Positions 8,516 to 17,959 of a stretch of DNA of 64,000 nucleotides are shown one piece after another (positions within the stretch are counted from its first letter, which is position 1; the number at the start of each line of letters is the position of its first letter). The stretch is from Balneolaceae bacterium (GTDB lineage Bacteria; Bacteroidota; Rhodothermia; Balneolales; Balneolaceae), in the NCBI GenBank assembly GCA_020832285.1, contig JAFIFB010000061.1, positions 1 to 64,000 on the forward strand, read 5' to 3'. The notes beneath the pieces are model-generated. The model was not told where the DNA came from. It saw only the letters and a program-made list of their open reading frames with translations, and ran no database searches. Both the position numbers and the translations under genes were made by a program.

Positions 8516-10306
8516 ATGGAATCATTCATTACACAGATCGCATCATATACCGAACAGGTACTTATTTTTGCCTGGTTTCCGATCCTGATCTGGACCGCAG
8601 CTACCGGTATAATCTGGCTGATTCTGAAGTTGTCCGTCAATCTGCACCCGCAGTATCATTACCACGGGCGGCTTGCGATCCTGATTTCACTCCCCGCCGG
8701 TCTGATTTTCCTTGCGGCACTGCAACGGGCCGGCAATGTTTTACTGCCGGATTCCTCAGCAGGAAGCATGGCTATTGTCTCTTTCCCCTCTCCGCTTGAT
8801 TTTTCTTCCGGTGCCATTTTCCCAGAAGCGGAAGCCATCTCTTTAAGCAGCACAGAGATTCTTCTATCCACAATTGCATCTGTATTCCTGATCGGCTTTC
8901 TTCTTCTGTTTGCCCGTTTCTTAACTCAATGGCTGCAATTACAGCGGTTAAAACGCACGGTCAGCCTTATCCCCATCAAAAAATACGGCATGATCAACTT
9001 CTCCAATCAAAAACTGGCCACTGATCATAAGAAACAGATTCACATCGCATTTTTGGACAAACCTGTAGTGCCGGTCACATTCGGGTTTCGAAGGCCGGTT
9101 ATCTTACTTCCGTCCGCTCTTCGGACTGATGAAGAGAAGTGCAATATGGCGATCCGCCATGAACTCATTCACATCCGCCAGAAAGATTTTATCACCCACG
9201 CCGCTGTTCTGGTGACACAGATGCTCTTCTGGTTTCATCCGCTGGTTCACCTGCTCAAAAAAGAAATCACCGATTACCGGGAAATACGGTGCGACAGCCT
9301 GGTTTTATCGGACCAGGATGTTTCCAAAAAAAAATATGCTTCCCTCCTTCTGGAACTGCTGCCGCTGCCCTCTGTGAATAACGAACTTTCCGTAAATATG
9401 GCTCAGGAATCATCCAACCTAAAAAAGAGAATTGAAATGATTACCCAAAATAAAGATCAGATCAAACCCGCACCGAAGCGCTCCTCCATCGGACTGTCTT
9501 CGGCGGTTATTTTGTGCACCTCTCTGGCGATGACCTTCACCGAAATCCAGTCCGATACGGTTTTTCATCTAAACGGCCCAATAGTTCTCGAAAATGTTCT
9601 CGGTACGGTTACAGATAATGAGGGCTATCACGAAGTTACACTTTTTATGGCTGATCCTTCTGATTTTGAAAAAAATACAGAGAAGCTCAGGCAAAAAGGA
9701 AATGCACTTGATGAAAATAAAATCTACAGTGTTCATGTGTATAAGGATGAAAAAGCCATCGAAAAGTTCGGAGAGCCGGGCAGACACGGGGTGATTGTAA
9801 TTAAAACCACTCAGAGTGAAGAATCATACCAGGAAAAACTGAAAGAGCTGAAACTTGAAGGCCATGGGTCTGATTTGAACCGACCGCAAAATCATTCGCC
9901 ATCACAGCAGTATGATGATGACATTCAGAAACCCAGGCTTGCCGATGGCGGGCGAAGCATGCAAACCAACATCCGTTATCCCCGGAAAGCACGGGAGGCC
10001 GGAATTGAAGGGCTGGTAGTGGCAACTTTTGTGGTAACAGAAGAGGGAAATGTGGAGAACCCTGAAATTGCAGAAACTCCCGGAGAAAGTTTGGGAGAAG
10101 AAGTACTCCGAAATCTGGACAAACTGAAATTTGAACCTGCCCTGAAGAATGGTAACCCGGTGAGAGCGGAATTTGAGCTGCCCGTCAATTTTAAACTGAT
10201 GAGCATGACGCAGGATGAGGATACCTCCGAACATATACCCGAAGGCGGTTTTGCAGTTATCGGTTATGGCGGGCAAGGAGACGAAAACCGAAGAACATGG
10301 TGGTGA
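8516..10306 (+). CDS. M56 family (BlaR1-like) metallopeptidase with TonB-type C-terminus
   Basis: A membrane sensor-peptidase. Membrane segments lie near residues 15-38, 55-75 and 115-140. The M56 zinc motif HELIH is near residue 220, followed by FWFHPLVH and the Asp/Arg-rich DYREIRCDSLVL. A further membrane segment lies near 320-340. Beyond it, IYSVHVYKDEKAIEKFGE near 405 resembles the plug motif of TonB-dependent receptors, and residues 480-570 form a TonB_C-like domain (IRYPRKAREAGIEGLVVATF). Such fusions are common in Bacteroidota. It follows blaI by 4 bp and precedes a paralog. The trigger and the cleaved substrate are unknown; the upstream repressor is the likely substrate. Confidence 0.88.
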   Translation: MESFITQIASYTEQVLIFAWFPILIWTAATGIIWLILKLSVNLHPQYHYHGRLAILISLPAGLIFLAALQRAGNVLLPDSSAGSMAIVSFPSPLDFSSGAIFPEAEAISLSSTEILLSTIASVFLIGFLLLFARFLTQWLQLQRLKRTVSLIPIKKYGMINFSNQKLATDHKKQIHIAFLDKPVVPVTFGFRRPVILLPSALRTDEEKCNMAIRHELIHIRQKDFITHAAVLVTQMLFWFHPLVHLLKKEITDYREIRCDSLVLSDQDVSKKKYASLLLELLPLPSVNNELSVNMAQESSNLKKRIEMITQNKDQIKPAPKRSSIGLSSAVILCTSLAMTFTEIQSDTVFHLNGPIVLENVLGTVTDNEGYHEVTLFMADPSDFEKNTEKLRQKGNALDENKIYSVHVYKDEKAIEKFGEPGRHGVIVIKTTQSEESYQEKLKELKLEGHGSDLNRPQNHSPSQQYDDDIQKPRLADGGRSMQTNIRYPRKAREAGIEGLVVATFVVTEEGNVENPEIAETPGESLGEEVLRNLDKLKFEPALKNGNPVRAEFELPVNFKLMSMTQDEDTSEHIPEGGFAVIGYGGQGDENRRTWW

Positions 10307-10311
10307 ACAAT

Positions 10312-12060
10312 ATGGAATCTTACATCATAAAAATTGCTTCATACACTGAACATGTCATCTATTTTATCTGGCTGCCGCTGCTGATCTGGACGCTCATCAG
10401 TATTCCGATCTGGTTGTTTCTCCGTTCGGCCAAAAAAGTGCATCCTCAGTACCAGTATCACGGTCGTTTGGCTCTGATTTATGCCCTTCCCGCAGGCATA
10501 ATATTCCTTGGCTTGCTCCAGGGTGTTGCATCCGTTCTCTTTCCCGAATCACCGGCAGAAACCATGAAAATTGTCACCTTCGCCTCACCTGTAGAAATCG
10601 GGATCACTGCGTCTGAACCCTCGTCTGTAATCACTAATTCCGAACTTGCCTATGCAGGAACCGCGCTGCTTTTTGTATCGGGCATCATTTTCCTGATGGG
10701 CCGGTTTTTGCGGCAGTGGATGCAGATCAGCCGGTTAAAACGAACACTGGCCTTTTCGCCCATTCAGGAAGCGTATAACCTTGATCCGGTAAACCGGAAA
10801 CTGGCAACCGCCCACCCGAGGCCGATCCGCCTGGCTTTTCTGAAGGAAGCGTTGGTGCCCGTTACATTTGGATTTCGGAAACCGGTGATTCTGCTGCCCG
10901 AATCGCTCCGGGAAGATGCGGAAAAATGTAATCTGGCGATCCGTCATGAACTTACCCACATCCGACAGAAAGATTTTATCACCCACACCGCCGTTTTGAT
11001 GACGCAGATGCTCTTCTGGTTTCATCCGCTGGTACATCAGTTCAAAAAAGAGATGGTGGATTACCGCGAGATGCGCTGCGACAGCATGGTGCTTTCAGGC
11101 AGAAATGTGTCCCGGAAGAAATACGCTTCCCTCCTTCTGGAACTGCTGCCGATGCCGGTGGTGAATAAGGAACTTTCCGTAAATATGGCTCAGGAATCAT
11201 CCAACCTAAAAAAGAGGATCCAAATGATCGCACAACAAAACCTGAACAAACCGATTCCCAAAAGGTCGAGCCTGGCTATATTCGGAACCATCATTCTCTG
11301 CACTGTCATTGCTATGGCGTGTACGGATATGCAAACACAAGAGGTATTCGACAATGAAGAATTGAACCTTATGACAGATGTAGACAGAACCGGAGAACGT
11401 GGCTATCACCAAATTCTGATTTTCATGAGTGATGAAGAGCAAGCAGAACGCCATCAGGATGCCATTACACAACTCATGCAAACCCAGCCCGGACAAATCA
11501 TGTCAGTTAATGTGTTGAAAGGGGACACCGCTATTGAAAAATATGGAGAAAGAGGCACGGATGGCGTGATTGAAATCAACACAAATATTGATGAAGAGTC
11601 TTATAACACCGTACTGCGAACGCTTGGAATGGAAACGGAAGATCTAAATTTATATGATCCGGAAGAAGCACAGGATTTCTTCGTTGTAGTTGAGGAAATG
11701 CCAGAACTCATTGGCGGTCTCGAATCCATTCAGCAGGAAATCCGTTATCCCGAAATGGCGCGGAGGGCCGGAATTGAAGGTCGTGTTTATGTACAGTTTA
11801 TTATAAATGAAAATGGCGATGTTGAGTACGCCCGTGTGATCAGAGGCATTGGCGGAGGTGCCGACGAAGAGGCACTTCGGGTCGTTAATATGGCCAAATT
11901 TGAACCTGGAATGCAGCGCGGGCAGCCTGTACGCGTTCAATATGCCTTACCGATCTTCTTCCAGCTTCCGGAAAATGAGTCAAATACAGAACAAACCAAC
12001 GCTTTGCCAGAAGAAATGGATAATGCTATAAATATGATCGGATTTTTCCCTTTGGATTAA
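10312..12060 (+). CDS. Second M56 family (BlaR1-like) metallopeptidase, tandem paralog
   Basis: A tandem duplicate of the preceding gene with the same plan: N-terminal membrane segments, HELTHIRQKDF zinc site, FWFHPLVH, a later membrane segment (near 320-340) ending in ACTDM, a receptor-plug-like IMSVNVLKGDTAIEKYGE, and a TonB_C-like end. The ATG at 10312 is chosen because MESYIIKIASYTEHV aligns with MESFITQIASYTEQV of the paralog. An ATG at 10297 overlaps the previous stop and is possible. DNA patches are almost identical to the first copy (for example 47 bp at 11170-11216), which points to recent duplication or gene conversion. The sensing regions differ, so the two may respond to different signals. 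Confidence 0.85.
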   Translation: MESYIIKIASYTEHVIYFIWLPLLIWTLISIPIWLFLRSAKKVHPQYQYHGRLALIYALPAGIIFLGLLQGVASVLFPESPAETMKIVTFASPVEIGITASEPSSVITNSELAYAGTALLFVSGIIFLMGRFLRQWMQISRLKRTLAFSPIQEAYNLDPVNRKLATAHPRPIRLAFLKEALVPVTFGFRKPVILLPESLREDAEKCNLAIRHELTHIRQKDFITHTAVLMTQMLFWFHPLVHQFKKEMVDYREMRCDSMVLSGRNVSRKKYASLLLELLPMPVVNKELSVNMAQESSNLKKRIQMIAQQNLNKPIPKRSSLAIFGTIILCTVIAMACTDMQTQEVFDNEELNLMTDVDRTGERGYHQILIFMSDEEQAERHQDAITQLMQTQPGQIMSVNVLKGDTAIEKYGERGTDGVIEINTNIDEESYNTVLRTLGMETEDLNLYDPEEAQDFFVVVEEMPELIGGLESIQQEIRYPEMARRAGIEGRVYVQFIINENGDVEYARVIRGIGGGADEEALRVVNMAKFEPGMQRGQPVRVQYALPIFFQLPENESNTEQTNALPEEMDNAINMIGFFPLD

Positions 12061-12108
12061 TACAGGACTTTTTAATAACCTAAAGCTGAGCCATAGCTTT
12101 ACGGAAAC

Positions 12109-12142
12109 AAGCGGAGCCTGCATTGCGGGTTCCGCTTTTTTT
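12109..12142 (+). terminator. Terminator of the blaI-M56 operon
   Basis: AAGCGGA (12109-12115) pairs with TCCGCTT (12131-12137) and is followed by a T-run to 12142. It lies 49 bp past the second M56 stop and ends the three-gene operon. Confidence 0.75.
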
Positions 12143-12209
12143 ATAGAATCTGAGTCCGACTCTCTACAGATTGGAAAATTCAGTACCTAAATTGGTATCA
12201 ATCGTCTCT

Positions 12210-12330
12210 AATGATATTCGATTTTTAAGATGTAGCGACGTAGCGATATTCGATCTGATGGACACCAAAATCGCTACGTCGAATATCGAATATCTCATCA
12301 ATCGTTCAATCATAACAATATCTGACTCAA
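12210..12330. repeat. Dispersed intergenic repeat with GATATTCGAT words
   Basis: The gap between the M56 operon and the PspC gene holds GTAGCGATATTCGATCTGAT and AAAATCGCTACGTCGAATAT, then CATCAATCGTTCAATCAT. The same succession recurs at 23103-23185 with a few substitutions. The inner words CGTAGCGATATTCGAT and ATCGCTACGTCGAATAT are partly inverted. An open frame can be read through but lacks protein-like features in both copies. Confidence 0.6.
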
Positions 12331-12525
12331 CAAGAAGATGCCATTCAATTGCATATCATGAAATCCGGCTCTGAACTCAACAACTTGTGGTTTCCGATTT
12401 TTTTGTGGTATTATCCCACGGAATATTTTTCATTCATTTAATGTTGATCCAATTGAAACACTACCATTAAAGTTTCGTACCAATACATATAAATACATCT
12501 ATAATCAGATCGGAAGGACCTTAAC

Positions 12526-12708
12526 ATGCCAGCCAAGCTCAGAAAATCGCGTACAGACAAGATGGTTGCCGGTGTATGCGGCGGAATAGGTCAATACCTG
12601 AAATGGGACCCCACCATCGTCAGAATAATCTTTTTAGTTCTCATATTCTCCTCGTTCGGAACCATGGTTCTCATCTATTTTATCCTTGCACTGATTATGC
12701 CTGATTAA
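12526..12708 (+). CDS. PspC domain small membrane protein
   Basis: A 60-residue protein that is almost entirely a PspC domain: the basic start KLRKSRTDKMVAGVCGGIGQ contains the family's R-S-x-x-D-K-x-x-x-G-V-C-G-G core, followed by one membrane segment (about 33-57). PspC family proteins sit in the inner membrane and, in Enterobacteria, signal envelope stress; free-standing short forms like this are common and their role is uncertain. Gene is monocistronic here. Confidence 0.9.
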   Translation: MPAKLRKSRTDKMVAGVCGGIGQYLKWDPTIVRIIFLVLIFSSFGTMVLIYFILALIMPD

Positions 12709-12863
12709 AATATTATCCCGATTTGGAATAATCGCGGTGGCTCAGCATCTTGCTTGCCGAATTCACACAATTCTGTCCGGTGTAATTCAATTCAACTTTC
12801 CATGAATCTGCATCAAAAAATCAGACAGATTACACTTTTACCCGAACCTAAGATCTTCCGCGA

Positions 12864-13715
12864 ATGAAAATTGCCATTGTGGGTGAAAAAGAGCGTGCCG
12901 TTGCATGGGAAAAACATGTACGCAAACTTTCTGTTGTAAAAGAGGTGATAATTACTTCGTCACTATCTGTAGAATCTGATTGCCAGGCGGTTCTGCTGAT
13001 TGATGATACCACAGAAAATCTGCAAAGGCTTCTTCATTCGGTAAAGGCAGGAAACCACACCTACCTGATCTCCCGTCTGCCCCATCATACCGAACAGCTG
13101 GAAAATGTGCACAAAGCATCCGAAGAAGCTGGAGTTTTTGTTCAGTTTTCCCACTGGCCTTCCATGTCTGAATCGATCAATTGGATACGTCATCAGGTTC
13201 AAAAACCGGATTTAATTCAGATCAAAAAAGAGAGTGTGCCCCGCAACTACAGAGTGATAGATATTGAAGATTTTAACCGGGACTGGACCGATGAGATCGC
13301 ACTGGCAGCTAAATGGATGGGCGGTAACATTCATCGTTTTGAGGTAAAACCGGTGATTCTGGACAAAATGACTTTAGGGCTGAATATCACTCTTCGTTAT
13401 GAAAATTCAGCTCTTGTTTCAATTCAGTATCTTGCCACAACAGATAAAGAGAAACATCAGCGGCTCTTTTCGAACCGAATCGTGATGGCTGATTTTGACG
13501 TGATTACTCAAAAGCTTCGGCTTCACAAAGTAAATGACCTCAAGAGAATTGCTATTCAGGAAAAAGTATTTGATCCATCCGATACAGCAGAATATTCTGT
13601 GGTTCAGTTTATCAGATCTATCGAACTGGATCAGCCCACACTTTTTGCCACCTACGATGCACTTGTAACCTCCAGAATTGTGGGAAAAATTCGTTCTTTA
13701 ATGGAAATTAACTGA
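12864..13715 (+). CDS. Divergent Gfo/Idh/MocA-like oxidoreductase
   Basis: The 283-residue protein begins with a Rossmann-type strand MKIAIVGEKERAVAWEKHV and keeps the spacing of a dinucleotide fold (AVLLIDDTTENLQRLLHSVKAGNHTYLISRL, similar to the cofactor domain of Gfo/Idh/MocA proteins). The GxGxxG loop is degenerate (GEKERA). The conserved EKP catalytic motif is replaced by ISRLPHH. It is shorter than the usual 330-380 aa. It may therefore bind a sugar-like ligand or nucleotide without normal catalysis. Alternative: an unrelated Rossmann protein. No operon partners are adjacent. Confidence 0.5.
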   Translation: MKIAIVGEKERAVAWEKHVRKLSVVKEVIITSSLSVESDCQAVLLIDDTTENLQRLLHSVKAGNHTYLISRLPHHTEQLENVHKASEEAGVFVQFSHWPSMSESINWIRHQVQKPDLIQIKKESVPRNYRVIDIEDFNRDWTDEIALAAKWMGGNIHRFEVKPVILDKMTLGLNITLRYENSALVSIQYLATTDKEKHQRLFSNRIVMADFDVITQKLRLHKVNDLKRIAIQEKVFDPSDTAEYSVVQFIRSIELDQPTLFATYDALVTSRIVGKIRSLMEIN

Positions 13716-13787
13716 ATCTGCGTTTTTTATTAGATAAGGTTTTTTGCAGATCAAATACCGATCTTTTTTACTCGTGCCAAAGGTATG

Positions 13788-13828
13788 TTAAAGGTTATAG
13801 GTTAAAGGTTAAAGGTTGGGGGTTAAGG
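13788..13828. repeat. Short tandem repeat with unit AAAGGTT
   Basis: Units of the form TTAAAGG/TTATAGG/TTAAAGG recur with a 7-base period after the oxidoreductase gene. A comparable GTTGAAG array lies upstream of rmuC. Probably slippage-prone noncoding DNA. Confidence 0.6.
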
Positions 13829-13869
13829 ATTTTTAAGCGACCTGTCCCTACTAATAGGATCACTGTGCG

Positions 13870-14175
13870 ACAAGTGTGCCCTAGTGCTAACAGTGACAGA
13901 TTTTTTTTCTATCCACTCGGACCCATCCCCCCGCCCCTTCCCTATGCCGCAAACACACGGCACAAGGAAGGGGTGACGTTTTGCAGGGTTTATGGATAGT
14001 TTAAAAAGTCCCTCCGGGGTCCGCTGGTGCTTTTCCAGTGGAATAGGGAGGGACTTAGGGTGGGGCCTTAATAATCGAAATTATAATTCTATATCAAACT
14101 GGATTTCTGTCACTTACGAAATAGTGTTGCCATTCTTTTTGGGCAAAATTACGGGCTCGATGTGACATTAGAAGA
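13870..14175. repeat. Composite dispersed repeat, copy 1 (degenerate)
   Basis: This stretch shares blocks in the same order with the element at 21633-22078: GTGACAGATTT, TATCCACTCGGACCCATCCC, a TGCCG/CGGCA hairpin word, ATAGGGAGGGA, GGTGGG, GAAATAGTGTTGCC, and TTTTGGGCAAAATTA-GGGCT. The terminal TGACACG is decayed here to GATGTGACA. No convincing gene lies between 13716 and 14315; a 71-codon open frame at 14094-14309 overlaps this repeat and is not credited. Confidence 0.65.
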
Positions 14176-14315
14176 CGATTTAACTGGCTAAAACAGGTAC
14201 TCGTGGTCCTATGAACTACGGATATTCCGCCCCGAAACGGTGCTGGTTTATATCCTTGATTAGGTAAATGCCAATCAACTATTATTTGTGAATAGTACAG
14301 GTAAAACAAATCTCC

Positions 14316-15167
14316 TCACTTTTTCAGCTTCATTAATTTAAAGGCTGCTTTCAGTTTTTTTCGGGACATCAATCCATCAATAAAGTTAAACTGCCCTGCC
14401 GACAATTTTTCTCCGCCATCAATCGTCACGCATTCCCCTGTAATGTAGGGAGCCATATCACTCATCAGAAATGCGGCAAGATTGGCCAGTTCTTCATGTT
14501 CTCCGTAACGGCCGGCCGGAATCTTTTCAATAAATTTTTTCTCAAACTTTTTTGCAGGAAAAAGCCGTGTCCAAGCTCCTTCAGTCGGAAAAGGACCCGG
14601 TGCAATGGCATTTACCCGAATATTGTATTCCGCCCACTCGAATGCCAGGGAGCGGGTCATAGCCAAAACACCCGCTTTCCCGCAGGCCGAGGGCAGCACA
14701 AATGCCGACCCGGTATCTTCGGCATAGGTAGTAACAATATTCAGAATATTCCCTTTCTTATTATTATTGATCAGATAGTTTCCAAAATGATGGGTGCAAT
14801 TGAAGCTGCCATAGAGTACAATATCCACCACCGCTTTAAATCCACCGGGTGACAGATCTTCTGATGTACTCAGAAAATTTCCCGCTGCATTATTTACAAG
14901 GCCTGTAAGGCTACCAAATTCATCGATTAACCGCCCAAACATCTCACCCACAGCTTCATAATCCCGAACATCTGCTATGTACCATCGAACATTCGTTTCA
15001 TGTTTTCTCAAATCTTCAGCAGCTTTTTCAAGTTTCTTTTCTGTCCGTCCGCAAATGGCAATATCGGCTCCCAGTTCTGCAAATTTGTGGGCCATCGACA
15101 AACCAAGTCCGCTGCCTCCGCCGGTTATGAGGATGGTTTCATTCTCAAGAGTATTTTCTTTAAACAT
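14316..15167 (-). CDS. Short-chain dehydrogenase/reductase (2,4-dienoyl-CoA reductase-like)
   Basis: A classical SDR. ILITGGGSGLGLSMA is the NAD(P)-binding loop (TGxxxGxG). NNAAGNF matches the NNAG motif, although the usual catalytic Tyr of YxxxK is replaced: the segment FVLPSACGKAGVLAMTRSLA has S-A-C-G-K where SaYxaaK is normal. Peroxisomal 2,4-dienoyl-CoA reductases and related enzymes also lack this Tyr, and the PGPFPTEGAWTRLFP stretch resembles them, so a fatty-acid (dienoyl-CoA) role is the best guess. Start at 15167 (MFKENTLENETILITGG) is preferred over 15188. No operon neighbours. Confidence 0.8.
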   Translation of the reverse strand: MFKENTLENETILITGGGSGLGLSMAHKFAELGADIAICGRTEKKLEKAAEDLRKHETNVRWYIADVRDYEAVGEMFGRLIDEFGSLTGLVNNAAGNFLSTSEDLSPGGFKAVVDIVLYGSFNCTHHFGNYLINNNKKGNILNIVTTYAEDTGSAFVLPSACGKAGVLAMTRSLAFEWAEYNIRVNAIAPGPFPTEGAWTRLFPAKKFEKKFIEKIPAGRYGEHEELANLAAFLMSDMAPYITGECVTIDGGEKLSAGQFNFIDGLMSRKKLKAAFKLMKLKK

Positions 15168-15464
15168 ACGATATCCGTTTAGAATCAATGCACATATGGA
15201 TTGAACTCACTATATATAATAAAGAAGCTCGGTTAATCTTGCATATAAATAAGATCAGAATTTTTACCGGAATCGTTAATGAATAAGTGTTTCGGCAATT
15301 TGCTTAACAAAAATAAATCTTGTTCAAAAAAAAGAGATTGGATATGTTATCCAACCTATTGAAAGCGCTTTTTAATTATTATAAATAATTTCATAACTGT
15401 TCAAAACATTTTAGAATTCAACTAAAACCTTCTTTTCTGTTCATTTGGGATGGATTTTTTTTGC

Positions 15465-15570
15465 AGATTAAAAACCGATCACTATTTTCTCGAAGAAAAT
15501 CTGCGAGAAAGTAAACAGATCTCATTCGGGTTTTAAACTTCATTTACTTTCTCAATCGTTTTGGAGAGAT
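15465..15570. repeat. CTGCG-rich intergenic repeat, copy B
   Basis: AAAATCTGCGAGAAAGTAAACAG followed by CATTTACTTTCTC and AATCGTTTTGGA repeats the second half of copy A (1-150). It occupies part of the 563-bp gap 15168-15730, the rest of which is A/T-rich and shows no gene, RNA or clear promoter. Confidence 0.6.
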
Positions 15571-15730
15571 GTAAGATCCACTACTTAAAATCTTAGTACA
15601 GGCGTATCATTAAAATGAAAATTTTTTGTTCAAATTCTTTGAATGATGGAATAGATCAATTTGTTAGAAATATGAATGAGTCCGTTTTCATTCTTATCCT
15701 CAATGCTGTAATCTGATAGATAATGTACTC

Positions 15731-16645
15731 ATGAAGTCTCTTACCCGAAAACAGGCGCTATCCATTCTTTCCGCAGTTGTCGATGACGAAGCAACCAAAG
15801 CTGAAAAACGTGCTTTTTTTGAGTACATCAAAGAACACTCTGATGTGAGAAGGGAATATGAAAATGCCAAAAAGGTAAAATTCATTATATCTAAAAGGTG
15901 CCCAAGAAAAAAAGCCCCCGAACATCTTAAGAGAACAGTGCTGAAAAAAGTGATGCAGCTTGAAACTGTAAATGAAATAAAGAATGAACATGAACAAAAT
16001 TCAGATGTAATTAATGAGGAACTGAAAAACAGGTCTTCGTCTCCTTTTTCGATCCAAAAGCATGCAACTAACAGCATCCGTTACATTGCAGCTGCAGCAG
16101 TACTTCTTTTTATCTCACTTGTTATTCTTCAGCTACTTGACCAAACCAGTCCGCTACCCTCAGATCCGGTGGAGTTTGTGGTCGAAAATATGACCGCACA
16201 ACATTTTCTATCTACGGGAGGTACTATCATTGAACCGCATTTTGCGACTCATTCAATTCATGAAGCTGAAGGGTACCTTCTTGACCATTACGGAATGAAT
16301 ATGAGTATACCTGAGATTAAAGGTGCTGAATTTGCTGGTATTGTGATGGCCGATTTTCTCGAAAATTTTCAAACTCCATTGTTTGAATACACACAATCTG
16401 ATCTTGAAGAAACGATTTATATATTTGTTTTTGATATAGATAGTCTGAACAATCATAAAAACCTTCAGCGAGATCAGGAAGCTGTAAAGAACTGTGTTCG
16501 GGCCGAAGATTTCTATGTTGCAGAAATTGATGGGTATCATGTCGTTTCGTGGCTGTGGAACAATACCTGGTATTCCGCAATTTCAAATCACAACGGGTAT
16601 GACCTCGCCGCACTCATAGAGCCACTGAATTCAGACGAGAACTAA
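15731..16645 (+). CDS. Anti-sigma-factor-like membrane protein
   Basis: Residues 1-45 (LTRKQALSILSAVVDDEATKAEKRAFFEYIKE) have the short helical bundle and D-D-E-x-T pattern of RseA/zf-HC2-type anti-sigma domains but without zinc Cys/His. A charged linker follows, then one membrane segment near 115-135 (IRYIAAAAVLLFISLVILQLL), then an extracytoplasmic domain of about 165 residues that resembles nothing I recognise. The layout is that of a transmembrane regulator. No ECF sigma gene is adjacent, which is unusual for this class. Converges with rmuC with a 4-bp gap. Confidence 0.6.
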   Translation: MKSLTRKQALSILSAVVDDEATKAEKRAFFEYIKEHSDVRREYENAKKVKFIISKRCPRKKAPEHLKRTVLKKVMQLETVNEIKNEHEQNSDVINEELKNRSSSPFSIQKHATNSIRYIAAAAVLLFISLVILQLLDQTSPLPSDPVEFVVENMTAQHFLSTGGTIIEPHFATHSIHEAEGYLLDHYGMNMSIPEIKGAEFAGIVMADFLENFQTPLFEYTQSDLEETIYIFVFDIDSLNNHKNLQRDQEAVKNCVRAEDFYVAEIDGYHVVSWLWNNTWYSAISNHNGYDLAALIEPLNSDEN

Positions 16646-16649
16646 TTGC

Positions 16650-17942
16650 TTAATTATCTTCATACTCTTCAAGAGCTTTTTCTGCAAAATCCGGTGAAAT
16701 TCTTTTAGAAGAGCTTGCTCCAAGCTCACGAAGTTTTTCGGCCTGGCCAACAAGATTTCCACTCCCTTCCGATAGTTGTTTCATCGCTGCATCATAACTC
16801 TGCCGGGTTTGCTTGATGCGCTTGCCAAGCTGTTCAAGATTTTCTACAAAACCTGCAAACTTGTCATAGAGCAGGCCGCCCCTGCGTGCAATTTCCATTG
16901 CATTCCGGTTTTGATACTCTTGCTTCCAAACATTTTCGATGGTGGCAAGAGTGGCAAGCAGCGTTGTTGGACTTACAATGATAATGTTATTTTCAAATGC
17001 TTCGTTATAAAGCTCCGGATCACCCTGCATTGCAACACCAAAGGCAGGTTCAATCGGGATAAACATAAGCACGAAATCCGGACTTTTGAATCCGTGAATC
17101 TGTTCATAATTTTTACGGGTCAGCCCCTTCACATGAACCCTGAGCGACTGAATATGCTGTTTTAATCCACGCTGCTGTTCGTCAAGATCTTCGGCTGAAG
17201 AAAATTTCTCATAAGCCGTTAGTGACACCTTGGAATCGATTATAAGTTTTTTATCATCGGGCAGATGTACAACAACATCGGGCTGTAACCGCCGGCCCTC
17301 CTCGGTAGTCGAACTCTGCTGTGTGTCATACTCAAAGCCCTTCCGAAGACCAGATTTTTCAAGAATTCGCTGCAAGATAACCTCTCCCCAGTTACCTTGA
17401 CTTTTTGTATCTCCCTTTAGCGCTTTGGTAAGATTTTTTGCCTCTTCACTCAATTTATGGTTCATCTCCTGCAGCATTTTCAGGTGCTGGCCAAGTGCAC
17501 TCCGGCCTTTTAGATCTTCTTTATGAGTCACTTCCACCTGCTTCTGAAATTCAGAAATCTTCTCCCCGAGCGGCTTTAAAAGCTGGTCCAGTTTTTCACT
17601 GTTCTGCTCTGTAAATTTTTTTGATTTCTCCTCTAAAATCTCATTTGCAAGATTTTTAAACTCATTTCTGAACTGCTCCTGAAGATGTTCAAGCTCCTGC
17701 TTTTGTTCGGAAAGCCGCTCTCTTAAATGTTTAATTTCTGCCTGAAGTGTAGCGAGGTTTTTTTCAGACTGATTGGCTCTCTCCGTTTCGCTGGTAAGTT
17801 TTTCTTCGTATTGCTTTGATACTTTTTTCAGATTTTCGTTACGTTCTTCAAGCCTCGACTGTTTTGAATATGCGATAAAAAATGCGAGAGCAAATCCAAT
17901 TAAAAATGAAACAAGTATAAAAATAATTCCAACAGGCCCCAT
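16650..17942 (-). CDS. rmuC: DNA recombination protein RmuC
   Basis: RmuC proteins limit genome inversions and contain a PD-(D/E)XK-like nuclease core. After an N-terminal membrane anchor (MGPVGIIFILVSFLIGFALAFF) come about 170 residues of Lys/Glu-rich coiled coil. The core follows: GDTKSQGNWGEVILQRILEKSGL, then PDVVVHLPDDKKLIIDSKVSL with the D...DSK metal-site pattern, and FVLMFIPIEPAFGVA. The ATG at 17942 is chosen so that the protein starts at its anchor; a start at 18020 would add 26 residues that come from repeat DNA. It lies downstream of dnaJ on the same strand but behind a 138-bp repeat-rich gap. Confidence 0.9.
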   Translation of the reverse strand: MGPVGIIFILVSFLIGFALAFFIAYSKQSRLEERNENLKKVSKQYEEKLTSETERANQSEKNLATLQAEIKHLRERLSEQKQELEHLQEQFRNEFKNLANEILEEKSKKFTEQNSEKLDQLLKPLGEKISEFQKQVEVTHKEDLKGRSALGQHLKMLQEMNHKLSEEAKNLTKALKGDTKSQGNWGEVILQRILEKSGLRKGFEYDTQQSSTTEEGRRLQPDVVVHLPDDKKLIIDSKVSLTAYEKFSSAEDLDEQQRGLKQHIQSLRVHVKGLTRKNYEQIHGFKSPDFVLMFIPIEPAFGVAMQGDPELYNEAFENNIIIVSPTTLLATLATIENVWKQEYQNRNAMEIARRGGLLYDKFAGFVENLEQLGKRIKQTRQSYDAAMKQLSEGSGNLVGQAEKLRELGASSSKRISPDFAEKALEEYEDN

Positions 17943-17959
17943 GATACCGCTGTTTGATT

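Noticed and set aside
8098-8640. 180-codon minus-strand frame across blaI
   Set aside because: Shadow; blaI is supported by domain, operator and operon.
12171-12374. 67-codon frame in the M56-PspC gap
   Set aside because: Reads through the GATATTCGAT repeat; similarity between copies is at DNA level with no support for coding.
14094-14309. 71-codon minus-strand frame next to the SDR gene
   Set aside because: Overlaps the composite repeat and has no domain.
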